DNA of 10,171 nucleotides from Alphaproteobacteria bacterium (GCA_030727085.1 JANRCF010000060.1:1-10171); one strand, 5' to 3'. Numbered from the stretch's first letter, positions 1 through 6,791 are shown. Translations and numbers: made by a program. Notes: a model not told the origin generated them from the sequence alone.

Positions 1-5
1 CATTT

Positions 6-959
6 TTAATGAAGGTTAAAATGTTTTCTAAGTACCATTTTTTGTCTATTGTAGCGACGTCCTAATTCACCAGATAACAGAATGCCTGAGATAAGTAAGG
101 CATCGAGTAAGCATAAGAATGGCAGCAAAATTCGCTGGTGTGCCTCAGATCTAAAACGACGTCTCATATCTTCCAGAGTTGATGCGTCTGGATTGAGTAA
201 TTGTCGAATTGATTTTTCAGGCGCACGCTCTGGTCGTGATTCAGAGCTTGAAATTGCATCTGTTAAATCATAGACAAACTCATCAAACGAGAAGTGCGCG
301 TATTGTCTCGTTGATGGTGTGTAATCTTGACGCATTCCTTTTTTGAGTAAAAACAAAAGACGATCGCTGCTTTTAAATACCTGGCCTGTTTCGGCTAATG
401 TCGTGTGCGCCGGTTGCCCATTTTTTGCAGGTTGATAAATGAATATCCCAGGCAATTCATCTTTGTCGTTATGTTCACGAACGTAAAGAGTGAAGCCTTT
501 GGATGTATTAAATGATCCTTCTCTAAGAAGTGCGCCAGAGAAAGCGCTTCGCATAACATGTTCTTGTTGTTTTAGTTTTTGAAAAGAGGCTGGCACGATG
601 GTAATATTTAGGAACATTAAAAAGGTGAAAAGCCCGCTTGCGAGTGATAAAATGGGCAAAGATAATCGTAAATTGCTAATACCAAGCGACCTTAATGCTG
701 CTAATTCGTGTGTGATCATCAGTCGGTTAAAACAAAATAATGTTGCGATGGCAAAGGCAATAGGGCTAATGATGACAAAAAGATCGGGCAATAAGTATGC
801 GACAAGTGAGAAATAGGCTCCCATAGATACACTATTGTTTACAATAAGATCCATATAGCGTAATGATTGAGCGAGCCAGAGCACAGAAATAATCAACACT
901 GTGAGTGTTAAGCTAACTAAAAAAAACTTTTTAAATACGTATTTGAATAGTAATGTCAT
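6..959 (-). CDS. lptF: LptF-type permease subunit of the LPS transport ABC complex, C-terminus apparently shortened
   Basis: Inner-membrane subunit of the LptB2FG transporter that extracts lipopolysaccharide from the inner membrane and feeds it to the periplasmic bridge. Seen: three N-terminal membrane segments (about residues 12-31, 48-75, 97-118), the family segment LRYMDLIVNN (33-42), the cytoplasmic coupling region NRLMITHELAALRSLGIS (78-95), a periplasmic jellyroll-like domain (about 125-235), and one further membrane segment (about 286-306). LptF proteins normally have three C-terminal membrane segments and about 360-390 residues; here the frame stops at 317, right after RRYNRQK. At that point there is a run of six A (38-43 on the plus strand). 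With five A the frame would continue open to the window edge, so this may be a frameshift, slippage or sequencing error. The ATG at 959 is preferred over a TTG at 974, which lacks a clear ribosome site. The family call is firm; intactness is not. Confidence 0.85.
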   Translation of the reverse strand: MTLLFKYVFKKFFLVSLTLTVLIISVLWLAQSLRYMDLIVNNSVSMGAYFSLVAYLLPDLFVIISPIAFAIATLFCFNRLMITHELAALRSLGISNLRLSLPILSLASGLFTFLMFLNITIVPASFQKLKQQEHVMRSAFSGALLREGSFNTSKGFTLYVREHNDKDELPGIFIYQPAKNGQPAHTTLAETGQVFKSSDRLLFLLKKGMRQDYTPSTRQYAHFSFDEFVYDLTDAISSSESRPERAPEKSIRQLLNPDASTLEDMRRRFRSEAHQRILLPFLCLLDALLISGILLSGELGRRYNRQKMVLRKHFNLH

Positions 960-1009
960 CTTAAAATGTGGCAAAATCTTGAAAATGTGTTTATATGTCT
1001 CATAACTAA

Positions 1010-1038
1010 TTGTCGAGTTGTGTGTGTTAATATAAGAT
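1010..1038 (+). promoter_or_regulatory. Candidate promoter for surA
   Basis: TTGTCG (1010-1015) and TAAGAT (1033-1038) are separated by 17 bases; each matches the sigma-70 consensus at four of six positions. It lies in the 147-base gap between the lptF ATG at 959 and surA, so it would serve surA with a leader of roughly 60 bases. Overlapping alternative boxes exist in this AT-rich stretch, so the exact site is uncertain. Confidence 0.35.
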
Positions 1039-1106
1039 TAATATGTTGTCCGCATGCGTGACTCTTCTAAGGTACTCAAATCCAACCAAAATGTATAAGG
1101 AAACTT

Positions 1107-2528
1107 ATGTTAACGAATAAAAAAATAACGGCACGTGTTGCTATTTCTCTTCTTATGTCGTCATTTGTAGTGATGGATGTGTTTTCTCAGGCGGATCTTT
1201 CATCATCTGCTGACAATTCATCTGAAAAAGAGAGCCCCGCTGCTGGCCGTCCTGAATTTTCGGAAGAAAGTACTAATTCTAAGTCGAAAAGCAAAGAGTC
1301 AATTGCTGAGAAAATAAAAAAAGTTGATTCACCTATTATAAAGCAGCCAGCTGCATCAATTGCAGTGGAAGTGAATAAAGACGTAATTACGAATGGTGAT
1401 ATTGAAAAGCGCCTTGCGCTTATTTTGCTGTCTGCAGGTGAGGTTGATAAAAAAGCAACAGGTGAGCTTATTCAGCAAATTAAAGAGGCCCTTATTCAAG
1501 AGAAATTACAACAGCAAATAGCGACGCATTTGAAGGTGTCCGTTTCTAAAGAAGAGCTGGATAGAGCAATTGAGAGTATTGCTAAAGAAAATAACATGAC
1601 GCCCGAACATTTAGGCATATTTTTTGTTAGCAAAGGTGTTGATATAAAGACACTGCGTGATCGTGTTGAGTCGAACTTGTTATGGATTAAATCTGTTCGT
1701 GAAGGTATTGGTGCGCATATTCATATTACGGAACGCGAAGTTAAGAATGAAAAAAGTCGCTTAAAACAGATGGAAGAAAAAGAGCAATTTGAAATTGCTG
1801 AGATTGTTTTGTTTGTGGATTCACCAGAAACGCGTGCACATACACAGCGTGAAGCAGCAAATTTGCACAAGCAGCTTGTGGATGGCACACCGTTCTCATC
1901 AGTGGCGCGCAATTTTTCACAATCCCCTTCCAGTGCGCAAGGTGGTTTGGTCGGTTGGATAACAAAAGACCAGTTGCCTGAAGGAGTGGCTAAAATTCCT
2001 GTTGGTCGCTTTAGTGATCCTGTCTTGCGTGGCAATCGTTATATTATTTACTTTGTGAGAGATCACAAGATGCCAGGACAAGCTGCGGCAAGTGAAGCAA
2101 AAATGAGCTATATCAACGTCAAAATCACATTGCAACCAGAAATGTCAATTGATGATCAAACGCGAATTGGTAGTTTTTTGGAAAATGTTCCTATGCTTGA
2201 GGGATGCAAAGCGCTTAAGGCAAGTGCTAAGGCATCTAATTTAGAGGTTGAAGAAGTGAACGATGTTTCTGTTGCAGTTGTTCCTGATGGTATTCGTAAA
2301 TTATTTGCCTCAGGTCGTAAAGGAAAAGCAACGGAGCCTCTGCGATTGAGTGAGTCTGACCTTCGTGTCTTTATGCTGTGCGAGCAAAAGGCGCCAATGA
2401 AAAAGAAGATGCCTACAGACGAAGAAATAAATATGGCATTGAAAGAAAAGCGTGTTCAAGATCAGGCTGTAACTCAGTTTAATAAATTAAAGGCGCAAGC
2501 GACGATCACGCATCGCACACCAAGGTAA
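1107..2528 (+). CDS. surA: SurA-like periplasmic chaperone and peptidyl-prolyl isomerase
   Basis: Periplasmic chaperone that escorts unfolded outer-membrane proteins and isomerises prolyl bonds. Seen in 473 residues: an N-terminal signal peptide (about 1-29, hydrophobic 11-26), a Ser/Glu/Lys-rich low-complexity linker (about 30-75), a SurA N-terminal helical chaperone domain (about 83-200, starting IAVEVNKDVITNGDI), and one parvulin (PpiC) domain (about 226-320) with the typical NFSQSPSSAQGGLVGW segment (269-284) and GRFSDPV (300-306). The C-terminal part (about 330-440) is soluble and does not show a second clear parvulin motif. AAGGA at 1097-1101, five bases before the ATG, supports this start. 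It is divergent from lptF; in many alphaproteobacteria surA follows lptD in the same direction, and lptD is not in this window. Family assignment is strong; SurA versus another SurA_N/PpiC chaperone is less certain. Confidence 0.85.
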   Translation: MLTNKKITARVAISLLMSSFVVMDVFSQADLSSSADNSSEKESPAAGRPEFSEESTNSKSKSKESIAEKIKKVDSPIIKQPAASIAVEVNKDVITNGDIEKRLALILLSAGEVDKKATGELIQQIKEALIQEKLQQQIATHLKVSVSKEELDRAIESIAKENNMTPEHLGIFFVSKGVDIKTLRDRVESNLLWIKSVREGIGAHIHITEREVKNEKSRLKQMEEKEQFEIAEIVLFVDSPETRAHTQREAANLHKQLVDGTPFSSVARNFSQSPSSAQGGLVGWITKDQLPEGVAKIPVGRFSDPVLRGNRYIIYFVRDHKMPGQAAASEAKMSYINVKITLQPEMSIDDQTRIGSFLENVPMLEGCKALKASAKASNLEVEEVNDVSVAVVPDGIRKLFASGRKGKATEPLRLSESDLRVFMLCEQKAPMKKKMPTDEEINMALKEKRVQDQAVTQFNKLKAQATITHRTPR

Positions 2529-2566
2529 AATTGCGGGGCTATACATAGAGTGTTTACGCCACAAGC

Positions 2567-2595
2567 TTGATTGTTTGTATATTTTTGTGTAAAAT
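2567..2595 (+). promoter_or_regulatory. Promoter for the 430-residue secreted protein gene
   Basis: TTGATT (2567-2572) and TAAAAT (2590-2595) are 17 bases apart, close to the sigma-70 consensus. Transcription would begin near 2602, giving a leader of only about 23 bases before the ATG at 2625, with no recognisable Shine-Dalgarno sequence in it. The gene therefore probably has its own transcript rather than depending on surA. Confidence 0.5.
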
Positions 2596-2624
2596 TATAG
2601 ATATTAATTCTAAATCAGTTTTAT

Positions 2625-3917
2625 ATGAAGATTAGCTTTATCCTCTTTGTTGTTCTGTGTGTTTGTTGCTCTGTTGCACATGTGCGCGCGGGTGCGCCGG
2701 CCCAAACAACTGTTCCTGTAAAAAAAGATTATATCCAGCAGGTGACGTATGGTGGAGATAAAGGCGCGGAAGTTTTTAAAATAGAATCTGAGTACGCCAT
2801 TCAGTGGGCGACCAATATGATTGGTCTTTTATTGCAGCGTTCCCAGGCAGAAAATAAACTTCTTCGTTCATATTACAAAGAATTCTCTGGTGATGCAGAG
2901 ACAGGTCTTGCTAAATTCCGACGTGATATTGCGTTTAAAACCAACACAAGCTCAAAAGAAGCATTTGGGGTTCTTCGTCTTCGTGATACGAATCATTTGT
3001 TGGATTACACGCCAATTCGAAAAAGCTGGCATGATGATGTGGTGGCTTATTTCTCGGAGTTGCTTTCACATCTTGATCAAAAAAAGACAGATCACATTGT
3101 GCACTTGAAAAGTGATCGATCACATAATGATCTTCATGTTGTGAATCAAGGGGATTGTTTGGATGATAGAAATATTCCTTTTTCACGTAATATTTTAGTG
3201 AATCATTATAAATTCAATCCTACAGAGTTGACCGACGATAAAGTCTTAAAGTTTGCCCAGCTTGAAGCGGTCAGTATGGATGAATTGTTTTTTGGGCCTC
3301 CAAATGGTGAAATTAAGCGTGATTTAAGAATACTCCCTAAAGAGGCCTTAAAGATTTTAAAATATCAAATGAAATTAAAAATAGATGATCAAATGATCCC
3401 AATTAGTATTATTTATGGATTATTCCAGGCAGATCAAAGTAAGCCTAACGGTGTGACTCAGCAGTCTATCTGCAAAATTAAGCAGAAATCACATTTTATT
3501 GTAATGCATGCGCCAAAAGATTATATCGAAATATTGATGAAAGCTGTTGAAGAGTATTGGGAGAAATCTATTTTATGTGCGCATGCAGATGTGAATGGTA
3601 TTAAAAATAATTTAGCTAATCTTTTTTATATTCAAACACATGCAATGCCTTATTCACGTGGTAGCGAAGCAATGACAAAATGGATTTTAGAAGCAGTTGC
3701 GCGCTTTCATGGTTGGACAATTGTGTATCCAGAAAATTATGGGTTCCAGAGCCCTTTTCACTCAACCATTGATGATTTTGTGAATGATTTTGTTAGAGAT
3801 GTTAAATTTGTACCTTATCTGGCTCAGCAAAAAATAATGCGGCAAATAGTGCTGCAGCCAGTGGTGCAACATCACATGATGCCATTACCGCAAGTTGGTG
3901 CGGCTCTTGGTGGATAG
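2625..3917 (+). CDS. Secreted protein of unknown function (430 residues)
   Basis: I do not recognise this protein. It begins with a signal peptide (hydrophobic 4-18, probable signal peptidase I site after VRA at 22); no lipobox is evident despite several cysteines (12, 14, 15). The mature part of about 408 residues is mixed alpha/beta, with no obvious membrane segment or repeat. The most conserved-looking stretch is LFYIQTHAMPYSRGSEAMTK (333-352), continuing into a helix and then HGWTIVYPE (362-370); the PxxRGSEA pattern looks like a ligand-binding or catalytic element of an alpha-helical domain, superficially like the Fic HPFxxGNGR loop but not matching it. The C-terminus is rich in Gln, His, Met and Pro (about 400-425). 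It has its own promoter and sits between surA and murD. No Shine-Dalgarno is seen; the signal peptide right after the ATG supports the start. Envelope or secreted host-interaction roles are both possible; neither is shown. Confidence 0.8.
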   Translation: MKISFILFVVLCVCCSVAHVRAGAPAQTTVPVKKDYIQQVTYGGDKGAEVFKIESEYAIQWATNMIGLLLQRSQAENKLLRSYYKEFSGDAETGLAKFRRDIAFKTNTSSKEAFGVLRLRDTNHLLDYTPIRKSWHDDVVAYFSELLSHLDQKKTDHIVHLKSDRSHNDLHVVNQGDCLDDRNIPFSRNILVNHYKFNPTELTDDKVLKFAQLEAVSMDELFFGPPNGEIKRDLRILPKEALKILKYQMKLKIDDQMIPISIIYGLFQADQSKPNGVTQQSICKIKQKSHFIVMHAPKDYIEILMKAVEEYWEKSILCAHADVNGIKNNLANLFYIQTHAMPYSRGSEAMTKWILEAVARFHGWTIVYPENYGFQSPFHSTIDDFVNDFVRDVKFVPYLAQQKIMRQIVLQPVVQHHMMPLPQVGAALGG

Positions 3918-3939
3918 ATTGGATTTATGAAGGTATAAT
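3911..3939 (+). promoter_or_regulatory. Promoter for murD-ftsW
   Basis: A perfect TATAAT (3934-3939) lies 17 bases after TGGATA (3911-3916), which overlaps the stop codon of the preceding gene. Transcription would start near 3946, about 56 bases before the murD ATG. A short inverted repeat, ATGATT (3938-3943) and AATCAT (3951-3956), straddles the predicted start site and could be an operator or a weak hairpin. Confidence 0.5.
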
Positions 3940-4001
3940 GATTGCCGATTAATCATAAAAGCGTTATGGTGAAATAAAAATACCTTATTTTAGAATTAAT
4001 T

Positions 4002-5270
4002 ATGAACACAATACATCAATCAAGCTATCTTATCCTTGGTCTGGCACGTTCAGGAAAATCAACTGCGGCATTCTTTGATCGCATTGGTGAACACTATCTT
4101 GTGTATGATGATCAGGCCGAAAATCATGAAGACAGGTCAGCTTTATCTGCATTGAATGATATTCCATGGGCTGCAATTAAAGCTGTTGTGCAAAGCCCAG
4201 GAATCCCTTTTTCGCATCCAGCGCCACACCCCGCGACCGCATTGGCAATTAAAAAAGGCATCCCAATTATAACAGATATTGATTTGTTTAATCAGTATCG
4301 TGATCCTGCAGCTGCATGTGTAGGTATTACAGGCACAAATGGAAAATCAACTACGACGGCGCTTATTGCGCATATTTTGAACTCAGCTGGCAGAAAAACG
4401 CTCATGGGCGGCAACATAGGTGTGCCTGTGCTGTCTTTGTTAGATGAGAAAGACGTGTCTGTTTACGTGCTTGAATTGTCGTCATTCCAACTTGAGGTAA
4501 CGCACCAGGTTGATTTGGACGTAGCTGTACTGACAAATATTAGTGAAGACCATATTGACCGTCATGGGTCAATGGCCAGTTATGTCGAAGCTAAACAACG
4601 TATTTATAGATATGCACAGTCACGTATTATTGGAACGGAGTGTAGTTTGCCAGCGGATGATTTATCCATAGTTGAACGATTGCCGGGCTTGCATAACCAA
4701 GAAAATATGCGTGTTGCTTATGCTGTGTGTGCAAAATTAGGTGTGCCGCATGGTGCGATTATGACGGGGATTCATTCTTTTCCAGGTCTTGCTCATCGGA
4801 TGGAGCTTGTTTACAAGTGTAGTGATTTTAGTGTTATTAACGATAGCAAAGCGACAAATGCTGACTCAACAGAGCGTGCGCTTGTTTATTATACACAGCT
4901 TGGAAATCCCCCAATGATTTATTGGATTGCTGGTGGAAAATCTAAAATTGGTGGCATTCAATCTCTTGCGCCTTATTTTAGCAAACTTACTAAGGCGTAT
5001 TTTTTTGGTGCTGCACAAAATGAATTTTTGGAAACAACGGATAATGCGTTGGATGCAAAAATATGTGGTGATCTTGAAACAGCATTGCAAGCTGCTTTTG
5101 CTGATATTCGTACTGAAGCGCGTGCGCATGGTCGTGATCCAAAGCGGCATTACTTGATATTATTTTCACCTGCATGTGCAAGCTTTGATCAGTTTCGCGA
5201 CTTTGAACATCGCGGTGATGAGTTTAAGCGATTGGTGCGTAATAATTTGAAACCAAAGGGACAGCAATGA
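4002..5270 (+). CDS. murD: UDP-N-acetylmuramoyl-L-alanine--D-glutamate ligase
   Basis: Cytoplasmic ATP-dependent ligase that adds D-glutamate to UDP-MurNAc-L-Ala in peptidoglycan precursor synthesis. Seen in 422 residues: N-terminal Rossmann-like UDP-binding domain (LILGLARSGKST, 10-21), Mur ligase P-loop GTNGKSTTT (111-119), LELSSFQLE (157-165), NISEDHIDRHG (179-189), the AKQRIY segment with the lysine expected to be carbamylated (K198), LPGLHNQEN (227-235), and C-terminal domain motifs FPGLAHRME (260-268), NDSKATNADST (280-290), IAGGKSKIGG (309-318), LFSPACASFDQF (387-398) and FEHRGDEF (401-408). All key motifs are intact. The stretch between K198 and LPGLHN is short, about 29 residues, where many MurD proteins have a longer loop. 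No Shine-Dalgarno precedes the ATG, but the start fits the family N-terminus. The stop overlaps the ftsW start. Confidence 0.97.
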   Translation: MNTIHQSSYLILGLARSGKSTAAFFDRIGEHYLVYDDQAENHEDRSALSALNDIPWAAIKAVVQSPGIPFSHPAPHPATALAIKKGIPIITDIDLFNQYRDPAAACVGITGTNGKSTTTALIAHILNSAGRKTLMGGNIGVPVLSLLDEKDVSVYVLELSSFQLEVTHQVDLDVAVLTNISEDHIDRHGSMASYVEAKQRIYRYAQSRIIGTECSLPADDLSIVERLPGLHNQENMRVAYAVCAKLGVPHGAIMTGIHSFPGLAHRMELVYKCSDFSVINDSKATNADSTERALVYYTQLGNPPMIYWIAGGKSKIGGIQSLAPYFSKLTKAYFFGAAQNEFLETTDNALDAKICGDLETALQAAFADIRTEARAHGRDPKRHYLILFSPACASFDQFRDFEHRGDEFKRLVRNNLKPKGQQ

Positions 5271-6409
5271 CGAAAACTGTTTTTTCAAGACGCGACACAA
5301 GTGTCATAGGACGTTGGTGGTGGACGGTTGATCGGTGGAGCCTTGGTGCGATTCTTGTCATTATTGGTCTTGGTGTGCTGTTGAGCTTTGCGGCCAGTCC
5401 TCCAGTTGCTAATCGTTTGAACCTGGGTACATTCTTTTTTGTTAAGCGCCATTTGATTATGGTGCCACCCGCATTGCTTATTATGTTTGGGATATCGTTA
5501 CTGACGCCATTGCATATACGAAGACTTGCCTCGTTTGTATATCTAACGGGTGTTTTGATGCTTATTGCAACGTTGCTTTATGGTATTGAAATTAAGGGGG
5601 CGAAACGATGGTTGATGCTTGCGGGAATGTCTTTGCAGGCTTCAGAATTCATTAAGCCAGCGTTTGCTGTGCTTGCTGCGTGGATGCTTGCTGAAAAATA
5701 TAAAGATCCCGAATTCCCAGGGTTGTCGGTGTCTATGGTGCTGTTGGTTATTTTGATGCTGCTGCTTTTATTGCAACCTGACCTTGGAATGACTCTTGTG
5801 TTGATTTCAACATGGATTGGGCAATTGTTTGTGGCGGGAATGCCTTTGATTTGGATGGGAATTTTAGCGGGTCTTGGTATTGTCTGTTTGTGTGGAGCTT
5901 ACTTTTTGTTCCCGCATGTGGCAAAACGTATGGATCAGTTTTTTGACCCCTCTGCAGGGGACCCTAAGCAAGACCTTTATCAGGTCACTCAATCGCTGAA
6001 AGCTTTTACGCAAGGTGGTTTATTTGGCCGTGGCCCAGGCGAAGGAATTGTGAAAAAAAATGTCCCCGACGCGCATGCTGACTTTGTCTTTGCGGTAGCA
6101 GGTGAGGAGTTTGGATTATTTTTATGCTTGTTCATTGTGGCACTGTTTGCCTTTGTTGTGATTAGATCATTGATGCGAGCAATGCAAGATTCTAGTTTGT
6201 TCGTGATGATGGCTGCATCTGGCTTGGTGATTCAGTTTGGCTTGCAAGCCTTTGTGAATATGGCATCTGCATTGCATTTAATTCCAACTAAGGGGATGAC
6301 AATGCCATTTGTCAGTTATGGTGGATCATCGTTGATTGCATTGGCTATTGCCATGGGAATGCTGTTGGGACTGACGCGTAAACGACATGGCGTCGTTGAT
6401 TTGTTATAA
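5267..6409 (+). CDS. ftsW: Septal peptidoglycan glycosyltransferase FtsW (SEDS family)
   Basis: Integral membrane SEDS protein that polymerises lipid II into glycan strands at the division septum, together with a class B PBP (FtsI). Seen in 380 residues: a short cytoplasmic N-terminus with the alphaproteobacterial segment RWWWTVDRW (16-24), about ten hydrophobic membrane segments, KGAKRWL (110-116), QPDLG (170-174), the long periplasmic loop with QSLKAFTQGGLFGRGPGEG (242-260), PDAHADFVFAVAGEE (267-281) containing the presumed catalytic Asp272, and PTKGMTMPFVSYGGSS (340-355). Length and motifs are normal for the family. The ATG overlaps the murD TGA (ATGA at 5267-5270), so translation is probably coupled. 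In most alphaproteobacteria murG and murC follow; here the gene is followed by non-coding DNA and a transporter, so those genes must lie elsewhere. Confidence 0.97.
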   Translation: MTKTVFSRRDTSVIGRWWWTVDRWSLGAILVIIGLGVLLSFAASPPVANRLNLGTFFFVKRHLIMVPPALLIMFGISLLTPLHIRRLASFVYLTGVLMLIATLLYGIEIKGAKRWLMLAGMSLQASEFIKPAFAVLAAWMLAEKYKDPEFPGLSVSMVLLVILMLLLLLQPDLGMTLVLISTWIGQLFVAGMPLIWMGILAGLGIVCLCGAYFLFPHVAKRMDQFFDPSAGDPKQDLYQVTQSLKAFTQGGLFGRGPGEGIVKKNVPDAHADFVFAVAGEEFGLFLCLFIVALFAFVVIRSLMRAMQDSSLFVMMAASGLVIQFGLQAFVNMASALHLIPTKGMTMPFVSYGGSSLIALAIAMGMLLGLTRKRHGVVDLL

Positions 6410-6497
6410 CACAGATGTAGCAGGCGCTCCTGAGCTTAAGCAAGTTGTATTGCCAACAGATATTGCTCTTTACTACTACTTGTTAAGGAACTTGTAA
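6387..6497 (+). CDS. Possible 36-codon ORF overlapping the end of ftsW
   Basis: An ATG at 6387 inside the last codons of ftsW opens a 36-codon frame, ending with PTDIALYYYLLRNL and TAA at 6495-6497. No Shine-Dalgarno is visible, so it would depend on coupling to ftsW translation. I recognise no family. It may be a chance frame, or a remnant of a gene once located behind ftsW. Confidence 0.15.
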   Translation: MASLICYNTDVAGAPELKQVVLPTDIALYYYLLRNL

Positions 6498-6511
6498 ACT
6501 TTAAGATTTTA

Positions 6512-6548
6512 TTGACTTTGTTTATTACGATATGCAATATTTTATTAT
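6512..6548 (+). promoter_or_regulatory. Weak candidate promoter upstream of the leader-like ORF
   Basis: TTGACT (6512-6517) is a good -35 box but its best-spaced -10 is only CAATAT (6535-6540); a better -10, TATTAT (6543-6548), pairs at 19 bases with TTGTTT (6518-6523). Either would start a transcript at about 6547-6555, at the hairpin that follows. Evidence is base matching only. Confidence 0.3.
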
Positions 6549-6550
6549 AC

Positions 6551-6571
6551 GGCACGAGTGTGCCATTTTTT
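6551..6571 (+). terminator. Terminator-like hairpin after murD-ftsW
   Basis: GGCAC (6551-6555), a GAGT loop (6556-6559) and GTGCC (6560-6564) form a five-bp GC-rich stem followed by A and a run of six T (6566-6571). The form is that of a short intrinsic terminator and it is the first such site 140 bases after ftsW. The stem is short, so it may be leaky. Confidence 0.5.
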
Positions 6572-6592
6572 ATCTAATGTGAGAGTAACTTA

Positions 6593-6658
6593 ATGTCCAC
6601 GCGCGCAACAAACGCATTTCACATTTCATTGCTTGGTGGCCTACTCTTCCTCCGCTAG
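6593..6658 (+). CDS. Candidate 21-codon leader peptide
   Basis: ATG at 6593 opens a 21-codon ORF ending in TAG at 6656-6658. GAGAG (6581-6585) lies seven bases upstream as a modest ribosome site. The peptide ends SLLGGLLFLR, with five leucines in the last ten residues encoded by TTG, CTT, CTA, CTC and CTC; CTA and CTC look uncommon in the neighbouring genes. The TAG is exactly the loop of the hairpin at 6650-6664. Its position ahead of a transporter gene resembles translation-dependent attenuation leaders, but this is inference and a chance ORF is possible. Confidence 0.25.
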   Translation: MSTRATNAFHISLLGGLLFLR

Positions 6659-6664
6659 GCGGAG
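6650..6664 (+). repeat. Perfect hairpin enclosing the leader ORF stop codon
   Basis: CTCCGC (6650-6655) and GCGGAG (6659-6664) form a six-bp GC-rich stem with the three-base loop TAG. A pyrimidine-rich tract (CATATTTCTTTTC) follows, so it could work as a weak terminator or attenuator in the leader of MFS carrier 1. Confidence 0.4.
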
Positions 6665-6706
6665 CATATTTCTTTTCATCTTCTTATAAATAATTTTATT
6701 CAGTAT

Positions 6707-6723
6707 AGTTGAAATTTTCAACT
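6707..6723. promoter_or_regulatory. 17-bp palindrome, operator-like, over a -35-like box
   Basis: AGTTGAAA (6707-6714), one T, then TTTCAACT (6716-6723) form a perfect inverted repeat. The left arm contains TTGAAA (6709-6714), five of six matches to a -35 box; AATAAT (6734-6739) follows at 19 bases. The arrangement fits a dimeric repressor or activator site controlling MFS carrier 1. No regulator gene lies in the window. Confidence 0.4.
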
Positions 6724-6786
6724 TTAATACTTAAATAATATATATTGGATTCTTAATTATTAATTCTTAATAAAACAAATTTCAAT

Positions 6787-6791
6787 AAGGA
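6787..6791 (+). promoter_or_regulatory. Ribosome binding site of MFS carrier 1
   Basis: AAGGA lies eight bases before the ATG at 6800 and fixes that start. It is among the clearest ribosome sites in the window, in contrast to the missing ones before murD and the 430-residue gene. Confidence 0.7.

Noticed and set aside
339..354. Idea that the secreted protein (residues 339-354 of the gene at 2625-3917) is a Fic enzyme
   Set aside because: The segment HAMPYSRGSEA lacks the Fic core HPFxxGNGR; only a loose resemblance in having H, P, R and G in a loop before a helix.
82..816. Plus-strand open frames opposite lptF (82-273 and 598-816)
   Set aside because: They lie entirely opposite a gene with clear LptF features, lack ribosome sites and show no family features.
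1721..2135. Minus-strand open frames opposite surA
   Set aside because: Antisense shadows of the parvulin-domain region of surA; low-complexity cysteine and serine-rich translations, no start signals.
4866..5181. Overlapping open frames on both strands inside the 3' part of murD
   Set aside because: They cover intact murD motifs (IAGGKSKIGG to FSPACASF) and are explained by codon bias.
6435..6487. Long-range inverted repeat CTTAAGCAAGT with ACTTGTTAAG after ftsW
   Set aside because: The pairing needs a bulge and spans a 32-base loop without a T-run; weak and likely to be chance in AT-rich DNA.
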